Shown: in pieces, positions 1 to 9,459 of the stretch
Layout: every line of letters begins with the position of its first letter
How positions within the stretch are numbered: position 1 is the first letter of the stretch
NCBI GenBank assembly: GCA_026671195.1
Contig: JAPOHD010000027.1
Span: 186,001 to 250,000 of the forward strand
From: Draconibacterium aestuarii
Lineage (GTDB): Bacteria; Bacteroidota; Bacteroidia; Bacteroidales; Prolixibacteraceae
DNA: 64,000 nucleotides
Reading direction: 5' to 3'
The notes under the pieces: model-generated
Databases searched by the model: none
Seen by the model: the letters and a program-made list of their open reading frames with translations, nothing else
Told to the model about the DNA's origin: nothing
Program-made: the position numbers and the translations under genes

Positions 1-1054
1 GCCTTATAATTTGCAACTGGTTCATAAAAGCAAAACAGGCCTCTTTCGATTCAAGCTCAAAACTCATAATGGTACCCGGAACACCGTTAAAATAAGCAAG
101 AGCTGCTTCGTAGCCCGGATCGGATTTTAACCCCGGATAAACCACACTTTTTACTTTCGATTCGGAGTGTAGGAATTCGCCTAAAGCGAGGCAGTTTTTG
201 TGGCATTTTTCCACACGAAGTTCCAAAATATCCAATCCCTGAATTTGATAACGTGCCGTTTGCGGCGCCATACTCCCACCTGTATTTCGGTATATGTTTT
301 TCCGCAATTTGGCAATAAATGCATTCTGCTTAAATTTTTCGGTATACTGGTCGAGGTTCGAATTTAATTTCCAATCGTAATTACCATGGTCAATAATTGC
401 TCCTCCAAACGAGGTTGCTCCACCCGATATGTACTTGGTGGTTGAAATCACCTCAATGTTTATTCCAAATTTTCCGGCCCGAAATACATTGGGAGGGGTA
501 ATTGTGCTATCGGCAATCAACAGCAAATTGTGTTTGTTTGCAATTTGTGCCAGCATGTCAATATTGGCAATCTGTAGTTGCGGATTGGTTACGGTTTCAA
601 AATAAATGGCACGCGTATTTGTATCAATTAGGTTTTCAATATCGGTTTCCGATTGCAGATCCGAGAAACGTGTTTCAACACCGAATTCCGGCAATGTTTG
701 GTTAAACAAAGCATAAGTGTGTCCAAACAAACGATTTCCGGCAATAATATTGTCGCCGGCTTTGGTAAGGGCAAACAGAGTATTCGAAATCGCAGCCATT
801 CCCGAACTTACCGCCAAAACACCACTGCTGTTGGTAAGCGCTTTTAGTTTTAATTCAAAATATTCTACCGTTGGACTTGATGTTCGTGAATAAACATGTG
901 CCACATATTCTCCCTTAAAATTGGCTTCAATTTGCTCTGCCGAATCAAATTCGAAGGCTACCGATTCGTACAAGGGCATTTGTAACGCCTTATGAGGATC
1001 ATCTTTTGAATAAGGGACATTTAAGGCAGTGGTTGTAAATCCGGTTTTTTTCAT
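1..1054 (-). CDS. Cys/Met metabolism PLP-dependent enzyme (3' truncated by window edge)
   Basis: Read from the minus strand: ATG at 1054, open to the window edge, about 351 residues of the 400-430 usual for the family. It is a fold-type I PLP enzyme of the cystathionine gamma-synthase/O-acetylhomoserine sulfhydrylase/methionine gamma-lyase group. Visible signatures are the SSGMAA segment (about residue 83) that holds the cofactor phosphate and the STTKYISGG segment with the Schiff-base lysine at about K207. The YSRTSSPT segment near residue 55 is also typical. Sequence alone does not separate synthase, sulfhydrylase and lyase roles. If it is an O-acetylhomoserine sulfhydrylase it would be a second route to homocysteine beside the operon at 34809-42000. 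Family assignment is firm, substrate open. Confidence 0.85.
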   Translation of the reverse strand, partial: MKKTGFTTTALNVPYSKDDPHKALQMPLYESVAFEFDSAEQIEANFKGEYVAHVYSRTSSPTVEYFELKLKALTNSSGVLAVSSGMAAISNTLFALTKAGDNIIAGNRLFGHTYALFNQTLPEFGVETRFSDLQSETDIENLIDTNTRAIYFETVTNPQLQIANIDMLAQIANKHNLLLIADSTITPPNVFRAGKFGINIEVISTTKYISGGATSFGGAIIDHGNYDWKLNSNLDQYTEKFKQNAFIAKLRKNIYRNTGGSMAPQTARYQIQGLDILELRVEKCHKNCLALGEFLHSESKVKSVVYPGLKSDPGYEAALAYFNGVPGTIMSFELESKEACFAFMNQLQIIR

Positions 1055-1497
1055 TCGTGCTTTTATTTTAAATGCGAATTCCGCGCTGGTTGACTGGGGA
1101 ACAAATGTAGGGTAAAAAAAGTTTTGTGAGGCAGAATATATTGGGACGAACATGGCGAAATGACATCTGCTTTTGTTTAAAAAATATAACACGCGGGTTC
1201 AAAACTATAAATAAACGGCTTTCCTGTAATGATTTTCCTTTTCAGGTTTATCTTGTTCCAGGTGTTGGTAGTCAGTGTTTTGTTTCGTTATATGCAAGTT
1301 GAAAAATAAATTGGAACACCCGTAATTAATCCGTTTTTAGAAGACGATTAATCATCATTTATCAGAGCAATTATTCCGCTAAGCTAAATAGAACTGCGGA
1401 ATTCAGAGGTGAAGTTCTTCTTTTAATTCCTCATTAATTTTTTCGGAAACCCCGTAAAGTTAAGTCCTGATGTTATATCTTTATAAAAAAACTATCT
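1055..1497. other. Divergent intergenic region without a gene
   Basis: About 440 bp between the minus-strand PLP enzyme gene and the plus-strand branching enzyme gene. It is AT-rich, holds the leaders of both and the -7-like box at 1102-1109. I see no ORF of note, no tRNA and no riboswitch fold here. Confidence 0.6.
1102..1109 (-). promoter_or_regulatory. Possible -7 box for the PLP enzyme gene
   Basis: The minus strand reads TACATTTG, a full match to the Bacteroidota -7 consensus TAnnTTTG, about 48 nt before the ATG at 1054. No clear TTG is seen at the -33 position, so this is only a candidate. Confidence 0.4.
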
Positions 1498-3516
1498 ATG
1501 AAGAAATATCTTCCAAAACTTGTACAAAACGATTCGTGGCTTGAACCTTATTCGGGTGTGATCTCCGACAGAATGATTGTTGCAGATCGGAAAGAACAGG
1601 AGTTGACCAACGGAATACCATTAATTGATTTTGCAACGGGGTATCTTTATTTTGGCCTGCATAAAACCGACGGGGGTTGGGTGATTCGCGAATGGGCACC
1701 CAATGCCACACATATATATTTGGTTGGAACATTTAACAACTGGAACGAAGAAGCCAGGTATTCGTTTAAGTACATCGATAACGGTGTGTGGGAATTACTT
1801 TTGGATGAACAGGATATGTCGCACGGCGATTTGTATGCTCTTCATGTTCACTGGGCAGTAAATTTTGGGAAACGAATTCCGGCCTGGGCGAAAAGGGTGG
1901 TTCAGGATTCTGAAACACACATGTTCAACGCGCAGGTATGGTATCCCGAAAATCCTTATCAGTGGAAAAATCCGGAGTTCAGAAGAGAGGATGAACCCCC
2001 TTTGATTTATGAGGGACACATTGGAATGGCGGGAGAAGAGGAAAGGGTGCATACCTACAATGAATTTCGCGAAATAATGCTTCCGCGTATCAAGGAGAAT
2101 GGGTATAATACCATCCAGTTAATGGCCATTCCGGAACATCCGTATTATGGCAGCTTTGGGTATCATGTGTCCAGCTTTTTTGCTCCTTCATCGCGGTTTG
2201 GTACCCCCGACGAATTAAAACAATTGATTGATGAAGCGCATGGAATGGGCATTTCTATAATTATGGACCTGGTGCATTCGCATGCTGTTAAAAATGAAGT
2301 AGAAGGTTTGGGGAACTACGACGGTACCCGGTTTCAGTTTTTCCACGATGGAGCAAAAGGCGAACACCCGGCCTGGGATTCGTACTGTTTTAACTATGGT
2401 AAAAACGAGGTGCTGCACTTCCTGCTTTCAAATATAAAATATTGGCTCGACGAGTTTAAGTTTGATGGTTATCGTTTTGACGGGGTGACCAGCATGTTGT
2501 ATTTTAATCACGGACTGGAAATTGCCTTTACCAGTTACGACGATTATTTTAATGCCAACGTAGATCATGAGGCCACCACTTATTTTAAACTGGCCAATAA
2601 ACTAATGAAAGAGTTTAATCCACATTCGCTTTCCATTGCCGAGGACATGAGCGGGATGCCTGGTTTGTCGGCTCCGGTTGAGGATGGTGGACTTGGATTT
2701 GATTTTCGGATGGCAATGGGAATGCCCGATTTCTGGATAAAAACCATAAAAGAGAAATCGGATGACGAATGGGATGTGGGCGATATTTTTTATCAGCTTA
2801 CCTCCAAACGTCTGGAAGAAAAAGTGGTGAGTTATGCCGAATCGCACGATCAGGCACTGGTAGGCGACAAAACCATAATTTTCCGGCTCATCGACAAGGA
2901 AATGTATTTCAGCATGCGAAAAGATCAGCCGAACCTTATTGTTGACCGGGGTATTGCACTACATAAAATGATACGGCTGGCAACTGCCGGAGCAGCTGGC
3001 GGAGCCTACCTTAATTTTATGGGTAACGAATTTGGGCATCCGGAGTGGATCGATTTCCCGCGGGAAGGAAATAACTGGTCGTACAGCCATGCCCGCCGGA
3101 TTTGGAGCATTGCCGAAAATCAGGAGTTAAAATACCACTGGCTTTACGATTTCGATAAAGAAATGATCCGGTTAATCAATCAAAATAAGTTACTCACCGT
3201 TTCATCGGTTGATCTGGTTCTGGATAACAAACCGGATAAAATAATGGCCTTTCACCGGGGATTATTTCTGTTTGTGTTCAACTTTAATCCAACCCAATCG
3301 TTTACCGATTATGGTATTCCGCTTGGCGCCGGGAAGTATAAAATTGAATTAAATACCGATAACGGCAGGTTTGGCGGGCACGATTTGGTGGATGAAGACA
3401 TTAGTTATTACACGATGCCAAGCGGTGGCATTACAAGTCAGCATTATCTGAACCTGTATCTTCCGGCAAGAACCGCAATGGTGTTAAAAAAAATTGATTT
3501 TCCAAAAGTGAAGTAA
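1498..3516 (+). CDS. glgB: 1,4-alpha-glucan branching enzyme, GH13
   Basis: 672 residues. Makes alpha-1,6 branches in glycogen-like glucan by cutting and transferring alpha-1,4 chains. An N-terminal CBM48-like segment (about 60-150, with the FNNWN motif) precedes the GH13 barrel. Catalytic residues are recognisable: nucleophile D328 in DGYRFDG, acid/base E382 in IAEDMSG, and D451 in ESHDQ, the transition-state residue. The long N-terminus and overall pattern resemble the eukaryote-like GH13_8 branching enzymes rather than E. coli GlgB (family knowledge). First gene of the glucan cluster; its stop codon abuts the ATG of the GSCFA gene, so the two are probably co-transcribed. Confidence 0.93.
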   Translation: MKKYLPKLVQNDSWLEPYSGVISDRMIVADRKEQELTNGIPLIDFATGYLYFGLHKTDGGWVIREWAPNATHIYLVGTFNNWNEEARYSFKYIDNGVWELLLDEQDMSHGDLYALHVHWAVNFGKRIPAWAKRVVQDSETHMFNAQVWYPENPYQWKNPEFRREDEPPLIYEGHIGMAGEEERVHTYNEFREIMLPRIKENGYNTIQLMAIPEHPYYGSFGYHVSSFFAPSSRFGTPDELKQLIDEAHGMGISIIMDLVHSHAVKNEVEGLGNYDGTRFQFFHDGAKGEHPAWDSYCFNYGKNEVLHFLLSNIKYWLDEFKFDGYRFDGVTSMLYFNHGLEIAFTSYDDYFNANVDHEATTYFKLANKLMKEFNPHSLSIAEDMSGMPGLSAPVEDGGLGFDFRMAMGMPDFWIKTIKEKSDDEWDVGDIFYQLTSKRLEEKVVSYAESHDQALVGDKTIIFRLIDKEMYFSMRKDQPNLIVDRGIALHKMIRLATAGAAGGAYLNFMGNEFGHPEWIDFPREGNNWSYSHARRIWSIAENQELKYHWLYDFDKEMIRLINQNKLLTVSSVDLVLDNKPDKIMAFHRGLFLFVFNFNPTQSFTDYGIPLGAGKYKIELNTDNGRFGGHDLVDEDISYYTMPSGGITSQHYLNLYLPARTAMVLKKIDFPKVK

Positions 3517-4533
3517 ATGGCTAAATCCAAATTTCAAACGATTGTTGAGGTCCCTAAATTTTTGTGGGAAACCGGCTATGGAAAGAAGAACCTTTTTATG
3601 GGCTCGTGTTTTACCGAAAATGTGGGCAATAAAATGGCGGCTTTAAAATACGTGGTCGATATCAATCCTTTTGGAATTTTGTACAACCCCATGTCGGTGG
3701 CAAACGCTCTGGAACTTTTGCTGAACGAAAAAGTATTTTCAGAAAACGATTTGATCAGGCACAACGATTTGTGGCATAGTTTTTCGCATCATGGTCGTTT
3801 TTCGGCCAACGAAAAAAACGAAGCCCTGCAAAAAATCAACGATCGCATCCATACTTCTTCCGACTTTTTAAAGCACACCGATTTTTTGTTTTTAACCTTT
3901 GGAACTGCATGGATCTATCGGTATAAAAAGAGTGGGGAAGTGGTTTCCAATTGTCATAAAATACCGGCAAAAGAATTTACTCGCGAACGGCTTTCGGTAA
4001 CTGAAATTGTGGAAAAATACACCGGACTTTTACATTCGCTTTGGGAGGTCAATCCAAAACTGAAAGTAATTTTTACCGTAAGTCCGATCCGGCACTGGAA
4101 AGACGGCGCCATCGAAAATCAGCGGAGTAAGGCTACCTTGTTATTAGCCGTTGAAGAACTGGTGCAGCTTTTTGCCAACGACAAATGTGCTTATTTCCCT
4201 TCGTATGAAATTGTGATGGACGAATTGCGCGATTATCGTTTTTATGCCGAAGATATGCTGCATTTAACCGATGTGGCGGTGAATCATATCTGGGAAATAT
4301 TTGAAGAATCGCTGATTGACAGGGAAAGTAAAAGGGTGGCAAAAGAGATCAAAAAAATTGTTTTGGCGATCAATCATAAACCGTTTAATAAAAGGTCGGC
4401 CGAATACCTTAATTTCTTACAAAAAACAGCGAAGATGATCGCTGAGCTGGAAGAAAAATCGCTACACTTTAATTTAAAGTTAGAAAAAGATTATTTAAAT
4501 GTTCAATTAAAAGAATTCAGGCTATTGGATTAA
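3517..4533 (+). CDS. GSCFA domain protein
   Basis: 338 residues starting immediately after the glgB stop. The GSCFTENVG motif at residues 29-37 names the GSCFA family, which is related to SGNH/GDSL hydrolases. The segment TFGTAWIY and the later SPIRHW and DMLHLT motifs fit further SGNH blocks (the last could carry Asp/His). No signal peptide, so probably cytoplasmic. Its reaction is not established; the zero-gap placement after a branching enzyme hints at a role on glucan or an acylated sugar, which is inference. Confidence 0.82.
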   Translation: MAKSKFQTIVEVPKFLWETGYGKKNLFMGSCFTENVGNKMAALKYVVDINPFGILYNPMSVANALELLLNEKVFSENDLIRHNDLWHSFSHHGRFSANEKNEALQKINDRIHTSSDFLKHTDFLFLTFGTAWIYRYKKSGEVVSNCHKIPAKEFTRERLSVTEIVEKYTGLLHSLWEVNPKLKVIFTVSPIRHWKDGAIENQRSKATLLLAVEELVQLFANDKCAYFPSYEIVMDELRDYRFYAEDMLHLTDVAVNHIWEIFEESLIDRESKRVAKEIKKIVLAINHKPFNKRSAEYLNFLQKTAKMIAELEEKSLHFNLKLEKDYLNVQLKEFRLLD

Positions 4534-4553
4534 GAAACATGATATTAATCAGT

Positions 4554-4561
4554 TATATTTG
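4554..4561 (+). promoter_or_regulatory. Possible -7 box before the debranching enzyme gene
   Basis: TATATTTG matches TAnnTTTG and lies 68 nt before the ATG at 4630. A TTG at the right distance upstream is not seen, so this is a weak internal-promoter candidate. Confidence 0.35.
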
Positions 4562-4629
4562 AAGAGAAGGAAAAGTCCTTTTTTTCTGCACGACAACAAC
4601 CAATATACAACAATCCATAATTAATTGTT

Positions 4630-6576
4630 ATGCATTACCTTCAATTCGATAAGGAACAGTTAGTGAATCTGGAGTATTCCATGTATAAAGAAATTTTACG
4701 CTCCAACAGGGCAGGTTCGTATTTAAGTACCACCTTAAATGGTTGCAATTCAAGAAAATATCATGGGCTGTTGGTCTGCCCGATTAAAAATTTTGGCGGC
4801 GAAAAACATGTTCTTTTGTCGTCGTTAGACGAAACGGTTATTCAGAATGAGGCCGAGTTCAATCTAGGGATTCATCGTTTTAAAGGTGGCACCTACGAAC
4901 CCAAAGGTCACAAATACATTAAAAATGTGGAGTTTGGGAGTATTCCAAAAATTACCTATCGTGTGGGAGGTGTGGTTCTTACCAAAGAACGTCTTCTGGT
5001 TGAAAAAGAAGAACAGATTCTTATAAAATATACGCTTGAAGAAGCACATTCTCCAACAACCTTACGTTTGAAACCTTTTCTTGCATTTCGGAACATTCAT
5101 CAGTTGAGCAAGGCTAATATGTTTGTAAATACCAAATACAAAAAGGTTAAAAGTGGCATAAAAACTAAGCTTTACGATGGTTTCCCCGAACTTCATATGC
5201 AATTAAGTAACAATTCTGATTTTGTTGCTGTTCCTGACTGGTATTACGATATTGAATATATAAAAGAATTACATCGCGGTTATGATTATCTGGAAGATCT
5301 TTTTGTGCCGGGCTATTTCGAATTTTCCATTAAAAAAGGCGAATCGATAATATTTGCCGCCGGATTAAAAGAGGTGAATCCGTTGGGATTAAAACAACGG
5401 TTCACACGCGAACAGAATAAACGAGGAGGAAAAGAAACTTTTACCAGTTCGTTGGAACACGCCGCGCACCAGTTTGTACTACATGGGAAAAATACGGCCG
5501 ATATTATTGCCGGATTTCCATGGTACAATAGTATAACCAGACAAACATTTATTTCCTTGCCCGGATTGTGTTTGGCCTTTAACGATCCAAAGCTGTGTGA
5601 AAAAATACTGGATTCGTACCTGAAATATTTTAATGATGGTTTTTTCCCCGATCAGGTGAATGCGTCAGAACTAACATACAATTCGGTCGATGTATCGTTG
5701 TGGTTTATTTGGGTGGTTCAGCAGTATTTTAAAAAGAAAAACGATCCAAAAGAGCTATGGGCACTGTATGGCGAGGCAATCAAACGTATCCTGAATGCAT
5801 ACAGGAATTCCACATCGGAATACATAAACCTAAACAAGGAAGGTTTGATTGTTGCCGGGAAAAAGAATACCGCTCTAACATGGATGGATTCATATGTTCA
5901 CGGTAATCCCGTAGTTCAGCGGGCGGGTATGGCGGTCGAAGTAAATGCCTTGTGGTTTAATGCCATCTGTTTTGCACTGGATATGGCAGATATGGCCGGT
6001 GATACCGCGTTTATCGATGAGTGGAAGCAGATGTGTAATAGCGTGGCGAAAGCTTTTTTAAAAACATTTTGGAGCGAAGGCCATGGTTATTTGGCCGATG
6101 TTGTATATAATAACCACGCAGATTGGGCAGTTCGGCCAAATATGGTGATAGCTGTTGCCATGGATTATACTCCGCTATCGATAGAACAACAGAAACAAGT
6201 ACTGAGCATGGCCAAACGAAAGTTACTTACAAATCGTGGGCTTCGGTCGTTATCGCCCGACCATTTGCGGTACAAAGGATTGATTGCAGGTGGTCCTGAA
6301 GAACGCGAATCAGCAGTACATATGGGGGCTGTTTACCCCTGGCTGATTCAGTTTTTTGTAGAAGGATATTTGAAAATTCATAAACGGGGTGGTTTACCCC
6401 TGGTAAAACAAATAATTGAGAGTTTTGAAGATGAGATGACCGAGAATTGCATCGGCAATATTTCGGAAATGTACGATGGAAATCCGCCTCACTTGGGGAA
6501 AGGTACCATTTCGCAGGCATGGAGTGTAGCAGGGATTTCGTATGCCGCTAATTTAATTCAAAAATATAACGAATAA
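4630..6576 (+). CDS. Glycogen debranching enzyme, GH133 (amylo-alpha-1,6-glucosidase type)
   Basis: 648 residues, no signal peptide. The N-terminal glycogen-debranching domain begins at once with NLEYSMYKEIL and the NGCNSRKYHGLLV segment. The C-terminal (alpha/alpha)6-type domain (about 280-645) includes FPDQVN, WMDSYVHGNPVVQRAG and the GGPEERESAVHMGAVYPW block typical of archaeal-type GH133 proteins. It would hydrolyse alpha-1,6 branch stubs of cytoplasmic glycogen. Its position between a branching enzyme and a GT4 synthase-like enzyme supports this. It is not GlgX (GH13). Confidence 0.88.
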   Translation: MHYLQFDKEQLVNLEYSMYKEILRSNRAGSYLSTTLNGCNSRKYHGLLVCPIKNFGGEKHVLLSSLDETVIQNEAEFNLGIHRFKGGTYEPKGHKYIKNVEFGSIPKITYRVGGVVLTKERLLVEKEEQILIKYTLEEAHSPTTLRLKPFLAFRNIHQLSKANMFVNTKYKKVKSGIKTKLYDGFPELHMQLSNNSDFVAVPDWYYDIEYIKELHRGYDYLEDLFVPGYFEFSIKKGESIIFAAGLKEVNPLGLKQRFTREQNKRGGKETFTSSLEHAAHQFVLHGKNTADIIAGFPWYNSITRQTFISLPGLCLAFNDPKLCEKILDSYLKYFNDGFFPDQVNASELTYNSVDVSLWFIWVVQQYFKKKNDPKELWALYGEAIKRILNAYRNSTSEYINLNKEGLIVAGKKNTALTWMDSYVHGNPVVQRAGMAVEVNALWFNAICFALDMADMAGDTAFIDEWKQMCNSVAKAFLKTFWSEGHGYLADVVYNNHADWAVRPNMVIAVAMDYTPLSIEQQKQVLSMAKRKLLTNRGLRSLSPDHLRYKGLIAGGPEERESAVHMGAVYPWLIQFFVEGYLKIHKRGGLPLVKQIIESFEDEMTENCIGNISEMYDGNPPHLGKGTISQAWSVAGISYAANLIQKYNE

Positions 6577-6683
6577 GGAGCCGGAAATGAAACGACCTCG
6601 AGAAAACTTTTCACACGTACGAAAATGATTAGATTTTAGGGGAGTTTGATCTGTTACCAAAACAAATAAACAATTTTAAACAG

Positions 6684-7973
6684 ATGAAAGTATTAATGTT
6701 TGGATGGGAGTTTCCTCCACATATTTCAGGAGGACTTGGAACAGCTTGTTACGGGCTTACCAAAGGTTTGTCTGAAATTGAAGATGTGGATGTAACCTTT
6801 GTAGTTCCAAAGGCTTTTGGCGACGAAGACCAAACGGCAATGCAGTTAATTGGTGCCAATACAGTGGCAGTTTCAAAAAAGGATTTTCAATTTGCAGAAA
6901 CAAATAAAACGATTGAATACCTCGAAGTTGATTCGCAGATTATTCCATATGTTGGCGAAGAAGAATTTTGGAAACTAAAGAGTGTTAAGTACTCGCGGCA
7001 GGCAAAATTTGTAAAAACCGACGATAATTCGAAGATAAATTTTAGCGGAACCTATGGCCCGGGTTTAATGCAGGAGATAAAAGATTATGCTTTGGTAGCC
7101 CGGATTATCGCCCTCGAAAATGATTTTGATGTGATTCACGCCCACGACTGGTTGGCTTACCCGGCAGGAATGGCAGCAAAAAATGCGACGGGGAAACCTT
7201 TGGTAGTGCATGTCCATGCCACTGATTTCGATCGCAGTGGAGGACATGTAAATCAAAAGATCTATAACATTGAGCGCGAGGGAATGGAGATGGCCGATAA
7301 AATTATTACGGTAAGTAATTTGACCCGAAAAATTGTGATTGAAAAATATGGAATCCCTTCTGAAAAGGTAGTGACGGTTTATAATGCTGTTGATCAGGTG
7401 CCGGAAGCACAGGAAAAATTGCCTCCCAAAGCTGTAGGTGAAAAAGTGGTTACCTTTTTAGGCAGAATAACCATGCAAAAAGGTCCGGAATATTTTATTG
7501 AAGCGGCCAGTCTGGTTTTGAAAAAGATTCAAAATGTGCGCTTTGTAATGGCCGGAAGTGGCGATTTAATGAATGCTATGGTTACACGTATTGCAGATTT
7601 GGGCATAGCGGATAAATTTCATTTTACCGGTTTTTTAAAAGGTAACGACGTGCAAAATTTGTTTAATATGACAGATGTTTTTGTAATGCCTTCGGTTTCG
7701 GAGCCTTTTGGAATTGTGCCGCTCGAAGCCATGCAACTGAAAGTGCCCGTTATTATTTCAAATCAATCGGGAGTTGCCGAGATTCTTAAAAACGCTATAA
7801 AAATTGATTTTTGGGATACGTATGCTATGGCCGATGCCATTCACGGTGTGTTAAAGTACGCATCATTGGCAAAGTATTTTAAAGAAGAAGGGAAACATGA
7901 AGTGGAAGCTTTAAGATGGATTCATTCGGCACAACATGTAAAACAAGTGTATGCTTCAGTATTACAGCGATAA
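6684..7973 (+). CDS. GT4 glycosyltransferase, probable glycogen/alpha-glucan synthase
   Basis: 429 residues, GT-B fold. The N-terminal GWEFPPHISGGLG motif resembles the nucleotide-sugar loop of glycogen synthases. HAHDWLAYPAG and the GRITMQKGPEYF segment follow, and EPFGIVPLEAM supplies the EX7E motif of retaining GT4 enzymes. No canonical GT5 GlgA or GlgC is in the window, and this gene sits between debranching and GH57 enzymes. It is therefore a good candidate for the chain-elongating enzyme of this cluster (inference). The sugar donor (ADP- or UDP-glucose) cannot be read from sequence. Confidence 0.83.
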   Translation: MKVLMFGWEFPPHISGGLGTACYGLTKGLSEIEDVDVTFVVPKAFGDEDQTAMQLIGANTVAVSKKDFQFAETNKTIEYLEVDSQIIPYVGEEEFWKLKSVKYSRQAKFVKTDDNSKINFSGTYGPGLMQEIKDYALVARIIALENDFDVIHAHDWLAYPAGMAAKNATGKPLVVHVHATDFDRSGGHVNQKIYNIEREGMEMADKIITVSNLTRKIVIEKYGIPSEKVVTVYNAVDQVPEAQEKLPPKAVGEKVVTFLGRITMQKGPEYFIEAASLVLKKIQNVRFVMAGSGDLMNAMVTRIADLGIADKFHFTGFLKGNDVQNLFNMTDVFVMPSVSEPFGIVPLEAMQLKVPVIISNQSGVAEILKNAIKIDFWDTYAMADAIHGVLKYASLAKYFKEEGKHEVEALRWIHSAQHVKQVYASVLQR

Positions 7974-8006
7974 AAAACGCGTATAAAAGGAAACAAATTT
8001 AATGAA

Positions 8007-9332
8007 ATGAAATCAATTTGTTTATTTTTTCAGGTACATCAACCGTTTCGGCATCGCCGATACAGGTTTTTTGATATAGGCAATGATCATTATTATTACG
8101 ATGATTATTCAAATGAGACGATCATGCGAAAAGTTGCCGAAAAAAGTTATTTGCCAACTAATAAGTTGTTACTAGAAATGGCCGATAAACTTGAGGGAAA
8201 GTTTAAAGTGGCCTTTTCTATTACTGGAGTAGCGCTCGAACAATTTGAATTGTACGCCCCGGAGGTGATTGAATCCTTTCGGAAGTTGGCCAAATCAGGG
8301 TGTGTCGAATTTCTTTCTGAAACATATTCCCATTCGCTGGCTTCATTAAAAGACGCAGCTATTTTTGAAGACCAGGTAAAACAGCACGACGAACGGATTT
8401 TTGGCTTGTTCGGCCATAAACCCCGTGTGTTCCGAAACACAGAAATGATCTATTCCGACGAAATCGGCGAACGTATTGCCAATATGGGTTATTCGGCAAT
8501 ATTAACCGAAGGCGCTAAACATATTCTGGGGTGGAAAAGTCCGAATTTTATGTATGTAAATGCCATTAATCCGCGGCTAAAAGTGTTGATGCGTAACTTC
8601 AAACTCAGTGATGATATTGCCTTTCGCTTTTCGAATAAAAACTGGTCGGAATTTCCTTTAACAGCCGATAAGTATGTTGATTGGCTCGAAAAACTTGATG
8701 CTAAAGAAGAAGTGGTAAACCTATTTTTAAGTTACGAAGCATTTGGCGAAAGACAAACTGAAGATACCGGGGTTTTTAATTTTCTTGAGGCATTTTCAGA
8801 AAAAATTGTGAAGAGTAAAAAGCTGAAATTTGTTACGCCGTCAGAAGTAGTAGAAAATCTACAGCCTGTTTCGGCAGTAAGTGTGCCACATCCTATTTCG
8901 TGGGCCGACGAAGAGCGCGACCTGACTGCATGGCTTGGAAACGGCATGCAAAAGGAGGCCTTTGCCAAATTATACGATATGAAACAGCAAATGGCTAAAT
9001 GTATCGATCCGGAAATGCTAAAGGATTGGAATTACCTCCAGGGGAGCAACCATTTTTATTATATGTCGACCAAATATTTCTCTGACGGGGAGGTGCATAG
9101 ATCATTCAATCCGTTTGACTCACCATACGAAGCATTCATTAATTATATGAATGTGTTAAGCGATTTCAAGATCAGGCTAAATACTTTTGTGCCCGAGAAT
9201 GAAGTGGAAAGCGAAATTGCGGCATTGCACAAATTGGTAGAAGAAAAGGAAGAAAAAATAAAGAAAATGGAAGCAGACCTACTTCGGCTGCATAAGGCGA
9301 AAAGGAGGAAAAGTAATCCTCGAAAAAAATAA
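8007..9332 (+). CDS. GH57 alpha-amylase / glucanotransferase-like enzyme
   Basis: 441 residues, starting CLFFQVHQPFR, the first conserved GH57 block. Further blocks are FLSETYSHSL, FRNTEMIYSDE (nucleophile probably E146) and LSDDIAFRFS (acid/base probably D203). The last ~40 residues form a Lys/Glu-rich coiled coil (MEADLLRLHKAKRRK), an add-on often seen in the Bacteroidota members of the family. No signal peptide, so it acts on internal glucan, either hydrolysing or transferring alpha-1,4 chains. It lies 33 bp after the GT4 gene in the same direction. Confidence 0.87.
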   Translation: MKSICLFFQVHQPFRHRRYRFFDIGNDHYYYDDYSNETIMRKVAEKSYLPTNKLLLEMADKLEGKFKVAFSITGVALEQFELYAPEVIESFRKLAKSGCVEFLSETYSHSLASLKDAAIFEDQVKQHDERIFGLFGHKPRVFRNTEMIYSDEIGERIANMGYSAILTEGAKHILGWKSPNFMYVNAINPRLKVLMRNFKLSDDIAFRFSNKNWSEFPLTADKYVDWLEKLDAKEEVVNLFLSYEAFGERQTEDTGVFNFLEAFSEKIVKSKKLKFVTPSEVVENLQPVSAVSVPHPISWADEERDLTAWLGNGMQKEAFAKLYDMKQQMAKCIDPEMLKDWNYLQGSNHFYYMSTKYFSDGEVHRSFNPFDSPYEAFINYMNVLSDFKIRLNTFVPENEVESEIAALHKLVEEKEEKIKKMEADLLRLHKAKRRKSNPRKK

Positions 9333-9404
9333 CATTATATGTTATGCAACATTAAATTCATTTAACGATTTTTGTAAAACAAACAATAATTGCAAAGGAT
9401 AGTC

Positions 9405-9412
9405 TATTTTTG
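9405..9412 (+). promoter_or_regulatory. Possible -7 box before glgP
   Basis: TATTTTTG fits TAnnTTTG in the 127-bp gap before the phosphorylase gene, 47 nt before its ATG. No TTG at 17-21 nt upstream was found. Confidence 0.35.
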
Positions 9413-9459
9413 ACCTTAAATTAAATGCTCTAATAGGCTGAATTATAAAAAGTAAGGAA